Positions 17,754-30,178 are shown, counted from the stretch's first letter. The stretch: 64,000 nucleotides of DNA from Guptibacillus hwajinpoensis (GCF_029277305.1 NZ_CP119526.1), one strand, 5' to 3'. Notes: a model not told the origin generated them from the sequence alone. Numbers and translations: made by a program.

Positions 17754-17791
17754 GTTTTTGCCGGGCGAGGCATGCCCTGCCAGGCAAAAAC
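17754..17791 (+). other. Stem-loop between the L7Ae-like gene and rpsL
   Basis: GTTTTTGCC pairs with GGCAAAAAC (9 bp), with an inner GGGC/GCCC stem and a 5-nt bulge. It is followed by TTTCCTTTT, so partial termination or RNA processing is possible. I see no K-turn signature (TGA/GA) in it. Confidence 0.55.
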
Positions 17792-17864
17792 TTTCCTTTT
17801 ATCTATACATGAACCACCTGGATGTGTGGGCTTGCTTATTAACGAAAGAGGGGAGGAAAACAAA

Positions 17865-18287
17865 ATGCCAACTATTAACCAACTTGTTCGCAAGGGACGT
17901 GTTTCTAAAACAAAGAAATCCGATTCTCCAGCATTGAACAAAGGATATAATAGCTTCAAAAAGTCTCATACAGACCTTTCATCTCCACAAAAACGTGGTG
18001 TGTGTACTCGTGTAGGTACGATGACTCCTAAGAAGCCGAACTCCGCATTGCGTAAATACGCACGTGTTCGTCTTACTAACGGAATTGAAGTAACTGCTTA
18101 TATTCCTGGTATCGGGCACAACCTTCAAGAGCACAGTGTTGTTCTTATCCGTGGAGGACGTGTTAAGGATTTACCAGGTGTACGCTACCACATCGTTCGT
18201 GGTGCGCTTGATACTGCAGGTGTTAACGACCGCAGACAAGGCCGCTCTAAATACGGTACTAAGAGACCGAAAGAAGCTAAGAAATAA
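17865..18287 (+). CDS. rpsL: Small ribosomal subunit protein uS12
   Basis: A 140-residue decoding-centre protein. GAGGGGAGG precedes ATG 17865 (MPTINQLVRKGR). The streptomycin loops are wild type: TPKKPNSALRK with Lys56, and GGRVKDLPGVRYH. Longer in-frame extensions upstream are spurious. Confidence 0.99.
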   Translation: MPTINQLVRKGRVSKTKKSDSPALNKGYNSFKKSHTDLSSPQKRGVCTRVGTMTPKKPNSALRKYARVRLTNGIEVTAYIPGIGHNLQEHSVVLIRGGRVKDLPGVRYHIVRGALDTAGVNDRRQGRSKYGTKRPKEAKK

Positions 18288-18327
18288 TAGCTTACAATTT
18301 AACTAAAAAATGAAAGGGGGTTAACCC

Positions 18328-18798
18328 ATGCCACGTAAAGGTCCAGTAGAACGTCGTGACGTATTACCAGATCCAATTTACAAATCCAAGCTAGTTACTC
18401 GCCTGATCAACCGCCTTATGGTAGATGGTCAGAAAGGTAAAGCTCAACAAGTGCTATACAAAGCATTTGATCTTGTACAAGAACGCACAAACACAGAGGC
18501 TATGGAAGTATTTGACCAAGCGTTGAAGAACGTTATGCCAGTACTTGAAGTACGCGCTCGTCGTGTTGGTGGTGCTAACTACCAGGTGCCGGTTGAAGTT
18601 CGTCCAGAACGTCGTACAACTCTAGGTCTTCGCTACCTTGTAAACTATTCCCGTCTTCGCGGTGAAAAGACTATGGTAGAAAGACTTGCTAACGAAATTA
18701 TGGATGCAGCTAACAACACAGGTGCTTCTGTTAAGAAGCGTGAAGAACAGCACAAAATGGCTGAAGCAAACAAAGCATTTGCTCACTATCGCTGGTAA
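18328..18798 (+). CDS. rpsG: Small ribosomal subunit protein uS7
   Basis: A 156-residue primary binder of the 16S rRNA 3' major domain, lying near the E site. Typical segments are MPRKGPVERRDVLPDPIY and RVGGANYQVPVEVRPERR; the C-terminus is EANKAFAHYRW. AAAGGGGG precedes the start. Confidence 0.99.
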   Translation: MPRKGPVERRDVLPDPIYKSKLVTRLINRLMVDGQKGKAQQVLYKAFDLVQERTNTEAMEVFDQALKNVMPVLEVRARRVGGANYQVPVEVRPERRTTLGLRYLVNYSRLRGEKTMVERLANEIMDAANNTGASVKKREEQHKMAEANKAFAHYRW

Positions 18799-18844
18799 TC
18801 AACAAACAACCCAAATCCCTTTATAAAAGGAAGGAGAAATACTA

Positions 18845-20923
<2,079 letters not shown>

Positions 20924-20952
20924 TTGTAGCGTAGAAACATTTGTTGTAATCT

Positions 20953-20989
20953 AAGATAGGCGAGATTGATAAATTCATACGCCTATCTT
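20953..20989 (+). other. Perfect 10-bp stem-loop in the fusA-tuf gap
   Basis: AAGATAGGCG pairs exactly with CGCCTATCTT around a 17-nt loop. No T-run follows, so it is not a normal terminator. It may separate fusA and tuf mRNA stability or mark a cleavage site. Confidence 0.6.
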
Positions 20990-21029
20990 GGCATAGATAA
21001 TTTCAACGTAATTAAAGGAGGAAACACTA

Positions 21030-22220
<1,191 letters not shown>

Positions 22221-22235
22221 TCTCTATGATTATCC

Positions 22236-22266
22236 AAAACACCCGGATTTTTCCGGGTGTTTTTTA
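22236..22266 (+). terminator. Intrinsic terminator after tuf
   Basis: ACACCCGGA pairs with TCCGGGTGT and is followed by TTTTTTT. It ends the str operon. Confidence 0.92.
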
Positions 22267-22360
22267 TTTGGAATTTATGTTACATTGGGTAAATGAGTTC
22301 GAATCAGTTCGATCGTAACCACCAACGGATTAGTGAATAGTCTGAAATTGCTTTTAGGCC

Positions 22361-22389
22361 TTGCATTTTATGGCTCAGGCCGTTATACT
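22361..22389 (+). promoter_or_regulatory. Upstream promoter of the S10 operon
   Basis: TTGCAT, a 17-bp spacer and TATACT. It shares the unusual -35 hexamer and following bases (TTGCATTT..GGCTC.GG) with the second promoter 72 bp downstream. Confidence 0.6.
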
Positions 22390-22432
22390 ATTAAAAGTGT
22401 GCGATCGACATACTTTTTACTCGGACCAGATG

Positions 22433-22461
22433 TTGCATTTAGGCTCTGGGTTTAGTATAAT
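22433..22461 (+). promoter_or_regulatory. Downstream promoter of the S10 operon
   Basis: TTGCAT, a 17-bp spacer and a consensus TATAAT. It would give an mRNA leader of about 125 nt before rpsJ. Confidence 0.75.
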
Positions 22462-22489
22462 AAGAATGTTGGTCATAAACAGCGATGAT

Positions 22490-22560
22490 GTGGAAGGTTG
22501 CTGACACACCCGGCCCCTTTGCCATGGCGAGTGTGTTGGGTTTATTTTCACGGAGAACTG
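22490..22560 (+). promoter_or_regulatory. Structured rpsJ (S10 operon) leader
   Basis: ACACAC and GTGTGT form an outer stem around CCGGCCCCTTT and the palindrome GCCATGGC, followed by TTTTCACGGAG. I recall a very similar sequence upstream of rpsJ in other Firmicutes, so it is probably a conserved leader. A specific regulatory ligand is not known to me. Confidence 0.5.
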
Positions 22561-22595
22561 TCTATAACAATATGGGCGATAAAGGAGGGGAAATA

Positions 22596-22904
22596 ATGGC
22601 AAAGCAAAAGATTCGTATTCGTTTAAAAGCATATGATCACCGTATTCTAGATCAGTCTGCTGAGAAAATTGTAGAAACAGCAAAACGTTCAGGTGCGCAA
22701 GTATCCGGACCAATCCCGTTGCCGACGGAAAAATCTGTTTACACAATTCTACGTGCGGTACACAAGTACAAAGATGCTCGTGAGCAGTTTGAAATGCGTA
22801 CGCATAAGCGTCTAATTGACATCATCGAGCCTACACCACAAACGGTTGACTCGTTAATGCGTTTAGACCTACCGTCTGGCGTTGACATTGAAATTAAACT
22901 TTAA
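22596..22904 (+). CDS. rpsJ: Small ribosomal subunit protein uS10 / NusE
   Basis: A 102-residue S10 that is also the antitermination factor NusE. Begins MAKQKIRIRLKAYDH after AAAGGAGGGG. The loop SGPIPLPTEKSVYT, where tetracycline-related changes occur in other bacteria, is wild type. First gene of the S10-spc-alpha cluster. Confidence 0.99.
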   Translation: MAKQKIRIRLKAYDHRILDQSAEKIVETAKRSGAQVSGPIPLPTEKSVYTILRAVHKYKDAREQFEMRTHKRLIDIIEPTPQTVDSLMRLDLPSGVDIEIKL

Positions 22905-22951
22905 TAGAACGCTAAATAAATTATTTTAAAAACAATTAGGAGGTGTGACGA

Positions 22952-23587
22952 ATGACCAAAGGAATCTTAGGAAGAAAAGTAGGCATGACACAAGTCTTTG
23001 CTGACAACGGAGATATTATCCCGGTAACTGTTATTGAAGCAGAACCTAACGTTGTCCTTCAAAAGAAAGTTGTTGATACAGATGGATACGAAGCAATTCA
23101 AGTTGGATTTGCTGACAAGAAGAAATCTCGTTTCAACAAGCCTGAAGAAGGCCATGCTACAAAAGCGAGCACAACACCTAAGCGCTTCGTGAAAGAAATT
23201 CGTAACGCAGAAGGTAGTTACGAAATTGGTCAGGAAGTCAAGGTTGATATCTTTAACGAAGGTGACGTAGTTGATGTAACTGGTACGTCTAAAGGGAAAG
23301 GTTTCCAAGGTGCAATAAAGCGCCATAACCAATCTCGCGGACCAATGACTCACGGTTCTCGTTACCACCGTCGTCCAGGTTCAATGGGACCTATCGATCC
23401 AATGCGCGTAATGAAAGGTAAACTTCTACCTGGTCGCATGGGTGGCGAACGTACAACTGTACAAAACCTAGAAATCGTTAAAGTTGATGTAGAACGTAAT
23501 GTTCTTCTAGTAAAAGGTAACGTACCTGGAGCTAAGAAAAGCTACGTAACTATACAAAGCGCGGTTAAAGCAAAAGAAGCTAAGTAA
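22952..23587 (+). CDS. rplC: Large ribosomal subunit protein uL3
   Basis: A 211-residue protein reaching the peptidyl-transferase centre. Conserved region GTSKGKGFQGAIKRH continues into HGSRYHRRPGSMG. The tip glutamine modified in some bacteria lies near this region. AGGAGGTG precedes ATG 22952. Confidence 0.99.
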   Translation: MTKGILGRKVGMTQVFADNGDIIPVTVIEAEPNVVLQKKVVDTDGYEAIQVGFADKKKSRFNKPEEGHATKASTTPKRFVKEIRNAEGSYEIGQEVKVDIFNEGDVVDVTGTSKGKGFQGAIKRHNQSRGPMTHGSRYHRRPGSMGPIDPMRVMKGKLLPGRMGGERTTVQNLEIVKVDVERNVLLVKGNVPGAKKSYVTIQSAVKAKEAK

Positions 23588-23604
23588 GAAGGGAGGATAT
23601 CCAA

Positions 23605-24228
23605 GTGCCTAAAGTAACAATGTTCAACCAAACCGGAGCACAAGTTGGCGACATCGAACTCGCTGAAGCAATCTTCGGGATCGAACCAAACGAAAGTGTT
23701 ATGTATGATGCGGTTATCATGCAGCAAGCATCTTTACGTCAAGGTAACCATGACGTGAAAAATCGTTCAGAAGTACGCGGTGGTGGAGCTAAACCATGGC
23801 GCCAAAAAGGAACAGGTCGTGCTCGTCAGGGCTCAATCCGTTCACCACAATGGGTTGGCGGTGGAGTAGTATTTGGTCCGACACCAAGAAGCTATTCTTA
23901 CAAGCTACCTAAAAAAGTTCGCCGTTTGGCTATCAGATCTGCTTTGTCTTCTAAAGTACAAACAGAAGATATGGTCATCGTCGACAGCATTTCTTTTGAT
24001 GCACCAAAAACAAAGGAAATGAAATCAGTACTATCAAGCCTTTCCGCAGAAAGCAAGGCGCTTATCGTTACAGGCGACTATAACGAAGCTGTTGCATTAT
24101 CTGCACGCAATATTCCTGGTGTTACTGTTGTAACTTCAGCTGGACTTAATATTCTTGATGTCCTTAAAGCTGATAAATTGGTTATGACAAAAGACGCTGT
24201 GGAAAAAGTAGAGGAGGTGCTAGCGTAA
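23605..24228 (+). CDS. rplD: Large ribosomal subunit protein uL4
   Basis: A 207-residue protein lining the nascent-peptide exit tunnel. The long loop NRSEVRGGGAKPWRQKGTGR continues ARQGSIRSPQWVGGG and is the macrolide-sensitive tip. GTG start after GGGAGG. The stop codon shares one base with the rplW start. Confidence 0.99.
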   Translation: MPKVTMFNQTGAQVGDIELAEAIFGIEPNESVMYDAVIMQQASLRQGNHDVKNRSEVRGGGAKPWRQKGTGRARQGSIRSPQWVGGGVVFGPTPRSYSYKLPKKVRRLAIRSALSSKVQTEDMVIVDSISFDAPKTKEMKSVLSSLSAESKALIVTGDYNEAVALSARNIPGVTVVTSAGLNILDVLKADKLVMTKDAVEKVEEVLA

Positions 24229-24515
24229 TGAACGCTCGTGATATTATCAAGCGCCCCGTTATTACTGAAGCTACTACTGACGTAATGGCAGACAAAAAGT
24301 ATACGTTCGAAGTTGATACTCGTGCTAACAAAACTCAAATCAAGAGTGCTCTAGAAGAAATCTTCGGAGTTAAAGTTGCTGGAGTAAACACTCAAAACTA
24401 TATGGGTAAAAAGAAACGTGTTGGCCGTCATAGCGGATATACACCACGTCGTAAAAAAGCTATCGTGACGCTTACACCAGAAAGCAAAGATCTAGATTTC
24501 TTTGAAGGCGTCTAA
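24228..24515 (+). CDS. rplW: Large ribosomal subunit protein uL23
   Basis: A 95-residue protein at the tunnel exit and docking point for trigger factor and SRP. Conserved start MNARDIIKRPVITEATT; rRNA-binding stretch KKKRVGRHSGYTPRRKKAI. It overlaps rplD by one base (TAATG), so it is translationally coupled. Confidence 0.99.
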   Translation: MNARDIIKRPVITEATTDVMADKKYTFEVDTRANKTQIKSALEEIFGVKVAGVNTQNYMGKKKRVGRHSGYTPRRKKAIVTLTPESKDLDFFEGV

Positions 24516-24543
24516 AAAATAATAGATAAGGAGGGAAATTAGA

Positions 24544-25374
<831 letters not shown>

Positions 25375-25377
25375 TGG

Positions 25378-25413
25378 GATTAACCTACGGTTCCAAGGGA
25401 CCGTAGCTTAATC
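25378..25413 (+). other. Strong stem-loop in the rplB-rpsS gap
   Basis: GATTAA-C-CTACGGTTCC folds on GGGACCGTAG-C-TTAATC with one C-C mismatch and a tiny AA loop. No T-run follows, so it is more likely an RNA processing, stability or protein-binding element than a terminator. Confidence 0.7.
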
Positions 25414-25432
25414 ACAAAAGGGAGGTTCACAA

Positions 25433-25711
25433 ATGGGTCGTAGTTTGAAAAAAGGACCTTTTGTCGACGATCATTTAATGAAAAAGGTCGAAGACTTAAA
25501 TGAAAAGAGCGACAAAAAAGTTATCAAAACTTGGTCTCGTCGTTCAACAGTATTCCCAGAGTTTATTGGACACACTTTTGCAGTATATGATGGACGCAAG
25601 CACGTACCGGTTTATGTTACAGAAGACATGGTCGGACACAAGCTTGGCGAATTTGCTCCAACTCGCACATATCGCGGGCATGCTGCAGATGACAAAAAAA
25701 CTAGACGTTAA
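25433..25711 (+). CDS. rpsS: Small ribosomal subunit protein uS19
   Basis: A 92-residue head protein that pairs with S13 at the subunit interface. Typical MGRSLKKGPFVDDHL and RSTVFPEFIGHTFAVYDG. The C-terminus DDKKTRR is basic. AGGGAGG precedes the start. Confidence 0.99.
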   Translation: MGRSLKKGPFVDDHLMKKVEDLNEKSDKKVIKTWSRRSTVFPEFIGHTFAVYDGRKHVPVYVTEDMVGHKLGEFAPTRTYRGHAADDKKTRR

Positions 25712-25731
25712 TTTGAGGGGAGGTACAACGA

Positions 25732-26073
25732 ATGCAAGCTAAAGCTGTTGCAAAACACGTGCGTATTGCTCCTCGTAAAGCACGCTTAGTCGTAGATCTC
25801 ATTCGAGGAAAGCAAGTCGGTGAAGCTATTGCGATTTTGCGCAACACAAACAAAGCTGCTTCTCCAGTAGTTGAGAAAGTGCTTAACTCTGCGATCGCTA
25901 ATGCAGAGCACAATCTTGAGTTAGAACCGAACAATCTTACGGTTTCTCAAGTGTTTGTGGACGAAGGAGTAACAATGAAACGTTTCCGCCCACGTGCTAT
26001 GGGTAGAGCTAGCCGCATCAACAAGCGCACTAGCCACATCACAGTCGTGGTATCAGAAAAGAAGGAGGGATAA
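25732..26073 (+). CDS. rplV: Large ribosomal subunit protein uL22
   Basis: A 113-residue protein whose long beta-hairpin lines the exit tunnel next to L4. The hairpin MKRFRPRAMGRASRINKRTS shows no erythromycin-type deletion. GGGGAGG precedes ATG 25732. Confidence 0.99.
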   Translation: MQAKAVAKHVRIAPRKARLVVDLIRGKQVGEAIAILRNTNKAASPVVEKVLNSAIANAEHNLELEPNNLTVSQVFVDEGVTMKRFRPRAMGRASRINKRTSHITVVVSEKKEG

Positions 26074-26076
26074 CGA

Positions 26077-26736
26077 GTGGGTCAGAAAATTAATCCGGTA
26101 GGACTTCGAATTGGTGTCATTCGTGATTGGGAGTCTAAATGGTACGCAGACAAAGATTACGCTAACCTTTTACACGAAGATATTAAAATTCGTGAATATA
26201 TTGAAAAACGTTTGAAAGATGCATCTGTTTCAGCTGTTGAAATCGAACGTGCAGCAAACCGAGTGAATGTAACAGTGAAAACTGCTAAGCCTGGTATGGT
26301 GATCGGTAAAGGTGGTTCTGAAGTTGAGTCTCTTCGTAAGTCTCTCGCGGAACTAACAGGCAAGAAAGTTCATGTTAACATCTTTGAAATCAAGCAAGCT
26401 GACGTTGACGCAACACTTGTTGCAGACAACATCGCTCGTCAACTTGAAAACCGCGTTTCTTTCCGTCGCGCTATGAAGCAAACTATTCAACGTGCGATGA
26501 GATCAGGCGCAAAAGGAATTAAAACGCAAGTATCTGGCCGTCTAAACGGTGCTGATATTGCTCGTTCTGAATCATACAGTGAAGGTACTGTACCTCTTCA
26601 TACACTTCGTGCTGACATCGATTATGGTACTGCAGAAGCAGATACTACTTACGGTAAGCTTGGTGTGAAGATTTGGATCTATCGTGGTGAAGTCCTTCCA
26701 ACGAAAGGAACGCAAAAAGAGGAAGGGGGAAAATAA
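26077..26736 (+). CDS. rpsC: Small ribosomal subunit protein uS3
   Basis: A 219-residue protein at the mRNA entry channel. The KH domain carries VIGKGGSEVESLRKSL, and the C-terminal domain carries AQ-rich IKTQVSGRLNGADIARSE. GTG start 3 bp after rplV. Confidence 0.99.
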   Translation: MGQKINPVGLRIGVIRDWESKWYADKDYANLLHEDIKIREYIEKRLKDASVSAVEIERAANRVNVTVKTAKPGMVIGKGGSEVESLRKSLAELTGKKVHVNIFEIKQADVDATLVADNIARQLENRVSFRRAMKQTIQRAMRSGAKGIKTQVSGRLNGADIARSESYSEGTVPLHTLRADIDYGTAEADTTYGKLGVKIWIYRGEVLPTKGTQKEEGGK

Positions 26737-26739
26737 ATC

Positions 26740-27174
26740 ATGTTGTTACCTAAACGTGTTAAATACCGTAGAGAACATCGCGGAAAAATGCGCGGACGTG
26801 CTAAAGGTGGCACTGAAGTAGCATTCGGTGAATACGGTCTACAAGCTCTTGAAGCTAGTTGGATCACAAACCGTCAAATCGAGGCAGCTCGTATTGCTAT
26901 GACTCGTTACATGAAACGTGGCGGTAAAGTCTGGATTAAAATTTTCCCATCAAAGCCTTACACTGCTAAACCACTTGAAGTACGAATGGGTTCCGGTAAA
27001 GGTGCTCCTGAAGGTTGGGTAGCTGTAGTAAAGCCAGGGAAAATCTGTTTCGAAATTGCAGGTGTTTCTGAGGAAGTCGCGCGCGAAGCTCTTCGCCTTG
27101 CTTCTCACAAATTACCTATCAAAACTAAGTTCGTAAAACGCGAAGAAGTGGGTGGTGACACAAATGAAAGCTGA
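26740..27174 (+). CDS. rplP: Large ribosomal subunit protein uL16
   Basis: A 144-residue protein contacting A-site tRNA. Begins MLLPKRVKYRREHRGKMRGR. It contains WIKIFPSKPYTAKPLEVRMG, followed by GSGKGAPEGWVAVVKPG. It overlaps the rpmC start by 11 bp. Confidence 0.99.
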   Translation: MLLPKRVKYRREHRGKMRGRAKGGTEVAFGEYGLQALEASWITNRQIEAARIAMTRYMKRGGKVWIKIFPSKPYTAKPLEVRMGSGKGAPEGWVAVVKPGKICFEIAGVSEEVAREALRLASHKLPIKTKFVKREEVGGDTNES

Positions 27175-27367
27175 GGAAATTCGTAACTTGACCACTGCCG
27201 AAATCGAGCAGAAAGCGAAATCTTTTAAAGAAGAACTTTTCAATCTTCGCTTTCAACTTGCTACAGGTCAACTGGAAAACCCAGCCCGCATTCGTGAAGT
27301 CCGTAAATCAATCGCTCGCGCAAACACTGTTTTGCGTGAAAGAGAGTTAGGAATCACAAACGGTTAA
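27164..27367 (+). CDS. rpmC: Large ribosomal subunit protein uL29
   Basis: A 67-residue two-helix protein at the tunnel exit. ATG 27164 gives MKAEEIRNLTTAEIEQKAKS, the family start. An in-frame GTG 12 nt upstream (27152) is not preferred. The ribosome-binding site lies inside rplP. Confidence 0.97.
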   Translation: MKAEEIRNLTTAEIEQKAKSFKEELFNLRFQLATGQLENPARIREVRKSIARANTVLRERELGITNG

Positions 27368-27388
27368 TATGAGGGGAGGTTTGCGAAA

Positions 27389-27652
27389 ATGAGCGAACGC
27401 AATAATCGCAAAGAATACACTGGGCGTGTAGTCTCTGACAAAATGGATAAGACAATTACTGTTATGGTTGAGACTTATAAGATGCACCCGTTATACGGTA
27501 AACGCGTTAAGTACTCTAAGAAGTTCAAAGCGCATGATGAAAACAACACTGCAAAAATCAACGACGTTGTAACAATCATGGAAACTCGTCCTGTATCTAA
27601 AGACAAACGTTTCCGTCTTGTAGAAGTAGTTGTAGAAGCAGTTATTATCTAA
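27389..27652 (+). CDS. rpsQ: Small ribosomal subunit protein uS17
   Basis: An 87-residue OB-fold primary 16S binder. Conserved YTGRVVSDKMDKTITVMVE and HPLYGKRVKYSKKFKAHDE. GAGGGGAGG precedes the ATG. Confidence 0.99.
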   Translation: MSERNNRKEYTGRVVSDKMDKTITVMVETYKMHPLYGKRVKYSKKFKAHDENNTAKINDVVTIMETRPVSKDKRFRLVEVVVEAVII

Positions 27653-27697
27653 ATGAACTCGGATCATTTACTAATGTCCGAAGGGAGGTCTTTCTAG

Positions 27698-28066
27698 ATG
27701 ATTCAACAGGAATCTCGTTTGAAAACAGCAGACAACTCTGGTGCACGTGAATTACTTTGTATCAAAGTACTTGGCGGCTCGGGTCGTAAAACTGCTAATA
27801 TCGGTGATGTAATTGTTTGTTCTGTGAAACAAGCAACACCTGGCGGCGTTGTTAAGAAAGGTGAAGTCGTTAGAGCTGTTATTGTACGCAGTAAAAGTGG
27901 CGTTCGTCGTCAAGATGGTTCATACATCAAATTTGACGAAAACGCAGCGGTTGTTATCCGTGATGACAAAGGACCGCGCGGAACACGTATTTTCGGACCA
28001 GTTGCTCGTGAACTACGCGACAGCCAATTCATGAAAATCGTTTCTCTTGCTCCAGAAGTTCTTTAA
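27698..28066 (+). CDS. rplN: Large ribosomal subunit protein uL14
   Basis: A 122-residue interface protein with MIQQESRLKTADNSGARELL and the conserved RSKSGVRRQDGSYIKFDENA. A small hairpin (CGGA.CAT...ATG.CCG at 27660-27680) precedes its AAGGGAGG site, which could modulate initiation. Confidence 0.99.
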   Translation: MIQQESRLKTADNSGARELLCIKVLGGSGRKTANIGDVIVCSVKQATPGGVVKKGEVVRAVIVRSKSGVRRQDGSYIKFDENAAVVIRDDKGPRGTRIFGPVARELRDSQFMKIVSLAPEVL

Positions 28067-28107
28067 TCATTTGAAAATAGATGCCTTGTAAGGAGGTGCG
28101 CGACCTT

Positions 28108-28419
28108 ATGCACGTAAAAAAGGGAGATAAAGTAAAAGTTATTTCTGGTAAGGACAAAGGTAAACAAGGTGTGATCCTTGAAGCTTACCCGAAAAAAGAT
28201 AGAGTTATCGTTGAAGGTGTCAACCTTGTTAAGAAACACTCGAAACCATCACAGGCTAATCCTCAAGGTGGAATTATCGAGCAGGAAGCAGCGATCCACG
28301 TTTCTAACGTTATGGCGCTAGATCCGAAGTCTGGTGAACCTACTCGCGTTGGATACAAAGTAGACAACGGTAAGAAAGTTCGTATCTCAAAAAAATCCGG
28401 TGAAGTACTCGATAAGTAG
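28108..28419 (+). CDS. rplX: Large ribosomal subunit protein uL24
   Basis: A 103-residue assembly initiator with a KOW motif (VKKGDKVKVISGKDKGKQG). ATG 28108 lies about 9 nt after AAGGAGGTG; the in-frame ATG at 28081 lies before that site and would add nine unrelated residues. Confidence 0.98.
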   Translation: MHVKKGDKVKVISGKDKGKQGVILEAYPKKDRVIVEGVNLVKKHSKPSQANPQGGIIEQEAAIHVSNVMALDPKSGEPTRVGYKVDNGKKVRISKKSGEVLDK

Positions 28420-28444
28420 TTCGTAGCGAAAGGAGGTCAATCCG

Positions 28445-28984
28445 ATGAATCGTTTCCAAGAAAAGTATCAAAATGAAACTAAACCTGCACTAATGGAGAA
28501 ATTTAATTATTCCTCTGTTATGGAAGTTCCAAAACTTGAAAAGATTGTAATCAACATGGGTGTTGGTGACGCTGTTCAGAACCCTAAAGCTCTAGATACA
28601 GCAGTTGAGGAGCTTCAGTTAATCTCAGGTCAAAAACCAATAATCACACGTGCGAAAAAGTCAATCGCTGGCTTTAAGCTTCGTGAAGATATGCCAATCG
28701 GTGCAAAAGTTACATTGCGCGGAACTCGCATGTTCGAATTCTTAGACAAACTTATTTCTGTATCACTACCACGTGTACGTGACTTCAGAGGTATTTCTAA
28801 GAAATCTTTCGATGGCCGTGGTAACTATACACTTGGTGTTAAAGAACAGTTGATTTTCCCTGAAATTGATTACGATAAAGTTAACAAAGTACGCGGAATG
28901 GACATCGTTATCGTAACGACAGCTAATACGGACGAAGAGAGCCGTGAAATGTTGACTAACCTAGGTATGCCATTTCAAAAGTAA
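28445..28984 (+). CDS. rplE: Large ribosomal subunit protein uL5
   Basis: A 179-residue binder of 5S rRNA in the central protuberance. Conserved EKIVINMGVGDAVQNPK, ITRAKKSIAGFKLREDMPIG and GRGNYTLGVKEQLIFPEI. AAAGGAGGT precedes ATG 28445. Confidence 0.99.
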   Translation: MNRFQEKYQNETKPALMEKFNYSSVMEVPKLEKIVINMGVGDAVQNPKALDTAVEELQLISGQKPIITRAKKSIAGFKLREDMPIGAKVTLRGTRMFEFLDKLISVSLPRVRDFRGISKKSFDGRGNYTLGVKEQLIFPEIDYDKVNKVRGMDIVIVTTANTDEESREMLTNLGMPFQK

Positions 28985-29000
28985 GTAAGGAGGGAAAATT

Positions 29001-29186
29001 GTGGCGAAAAAATCTATGATCGCGAAACAAAAGCGTCAAGCTAAGTTTAAAGTACAAGAGTACACTCGTTGTGAGCGTTGCGGACGTCCACACTCAGTTA
29101 TTCGCAAATTTAAACTTTGCCGTATTTGTTTCCGGGAGCTTGCACACAAAGGTCAAATCCCAGGCGTTAAAAAGGCTAGCTGGTAA
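29001..29186 (+). CDS. rpsN: Small ribosomal subunit protein uS14, zinc-binding short form
   Basis: A 61-residue C+ type S14 (often named rpsZ/rpsN1). The zinc ribbon is CERC and CRIC, at Cys24/Cys27 and Cys40/Cys43. GTG start after AAGGAGGG. As with L33, Bacilli often carry a zinc-free paralogue elsewhere. Confidence 0.98.
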   Translation: MAKKSMIAKQKRQAKFKVQEYTRCERCGRPHSVIRKFKLCRICFRELAHKGQIPGVKKASW

Positions 29187-29215
29187 ACCCGAAATAGGGA
29201 AGGAGGTAATTACTA

Positions 29216-29614
29216 ATGGTCATGACTGATCCAATCGCAGATATGCTTACAAGAATTCGTAATGCGAACACTGTTCGTCACGAAAAACTTGAGTTTCCTG
29301 CATCTAATTCGAAAAGAAGCATCGCTGAAATCCTCAAACGTGAAGGTTTTGTACGTGATGTTGAAATGATCGAAGACAGCAAACAAGGAATCATCCGTAT
29401 CTTCTTAAAGTACGGTTCAAATAACGAACGCGTTATCACTGGATTAAAGCGAATCAGTAAACCTGGTCTTCGCGTATACGCTAAAGCAGACGAAGTACCA
29501 CGTGTACTTGGCGGTCTAGGAATCGCTCTTGTTTCTACTTCTAAAGGAATTATGACGGACAAAGAAGCTCGTCAACAGCAAGTAGGCGGAGAAGTTCTAG
29601 CGTACGTTTGGTAA
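29216..29614 (+). CDS. rpsH: Small ribosomal subunit protein uS8
   Basis: A 132-residue primary binder of the 16S central domain. Starts MVMTDPIADMLTRIRNAN; the C-terminal motif STSKGIMTDKEAR is followed by GGEVLAYVW. GGAGGT precedes the ATG. Confidence 0.99.
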   Translation: MVMTDPIADMLTRIRNANTVRHEKLEFPASNSKRSIAEILKREGFVRDVEMIEDSKQGIIRIFLKYGSNNERVITGLKRISKPGLRVYAKADEVPRVLGGLGIALVSTSKGIMTDKEARQQQVGGEVLAYVW

Positions 29615-29641
29615 TTCTTAAAGCAGAATGGAGGTGTAATT

Positions 29642-30178
29642 ATGTCACGTGTCGGACTTAAACCGGTTGAAATCCCAAGTGGTGTAACAATCGATATCAA
29701 AGGAGACGTTGTAACGGTTAAAGGACCTAAAGGGGAACTTTCTCGTACATTCAGCTCTGATATCAAAGTAAACATTGAAGAGAACGTGCTAACAGTAGCT
29801 CGTCCTTCAGATCACAAAGAGCACCGTGCACTACACGGAACGACTCGCAGCCTGATCGCTAACATGGTTGAAGGTGTGACTAAAGGCTATGAAAAAGGTC
29901 TTGAAATCATCGGGGTTGGTTATCGTGCAAGTAAATCTGGTGAAAAACTTATCCTTAACGTAGGGTACTCTCACCCAGTTGAGATGGTCCCTGAACAAGG
30001 TATTGATATTGAAGTTCCTTCAAACACAAAAGTGGTTGTAAAAGGAATTGACAAAGAACGCGTTGGAGCTGTTGCAGCAAACATCCGCGCTGTCCGTACC
30101 CCAGAACCTTACAAAGGTAAAGGAATTCGCTACGAAGGCGAATATGTACGTCGTAAAGAAGGTAAAACAGGCAAATAG
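29642..30178 (+). CDS. rplF: Large ribosomal subunit protein uL6
   Basis: A 178-residue two-domain protein near the sarcin-ricin loop. Conserved GLKPVEIPSGVTIDIKGD and RTPEPYKGKGIRYEGEYVRR. TGGAGGTG precedes the ATG. Confidence 0.99.
   Translation: MSRVGLKPVEIPSGVTIDIKGDVVTVKGPKGELSRTFSSDIKVNIEENVLTVARPSDHKEHRALHGTTRSLIANMVEGVTKGYEKGLEIIGVGYRASKSGEKLILNVGYSHPVEMVPEQGIDIEVPSNTKVVVKGIDKERVGAVAANIRAVRTPEPYKGKGIRYEGEYVRRKEGKTGK

Noticed and set aside
18000..18190. Streptomycin-resistance change in rpsL
   Set aside because: Lys56 and the second loop (GGRVKDLPGV) are wild type.
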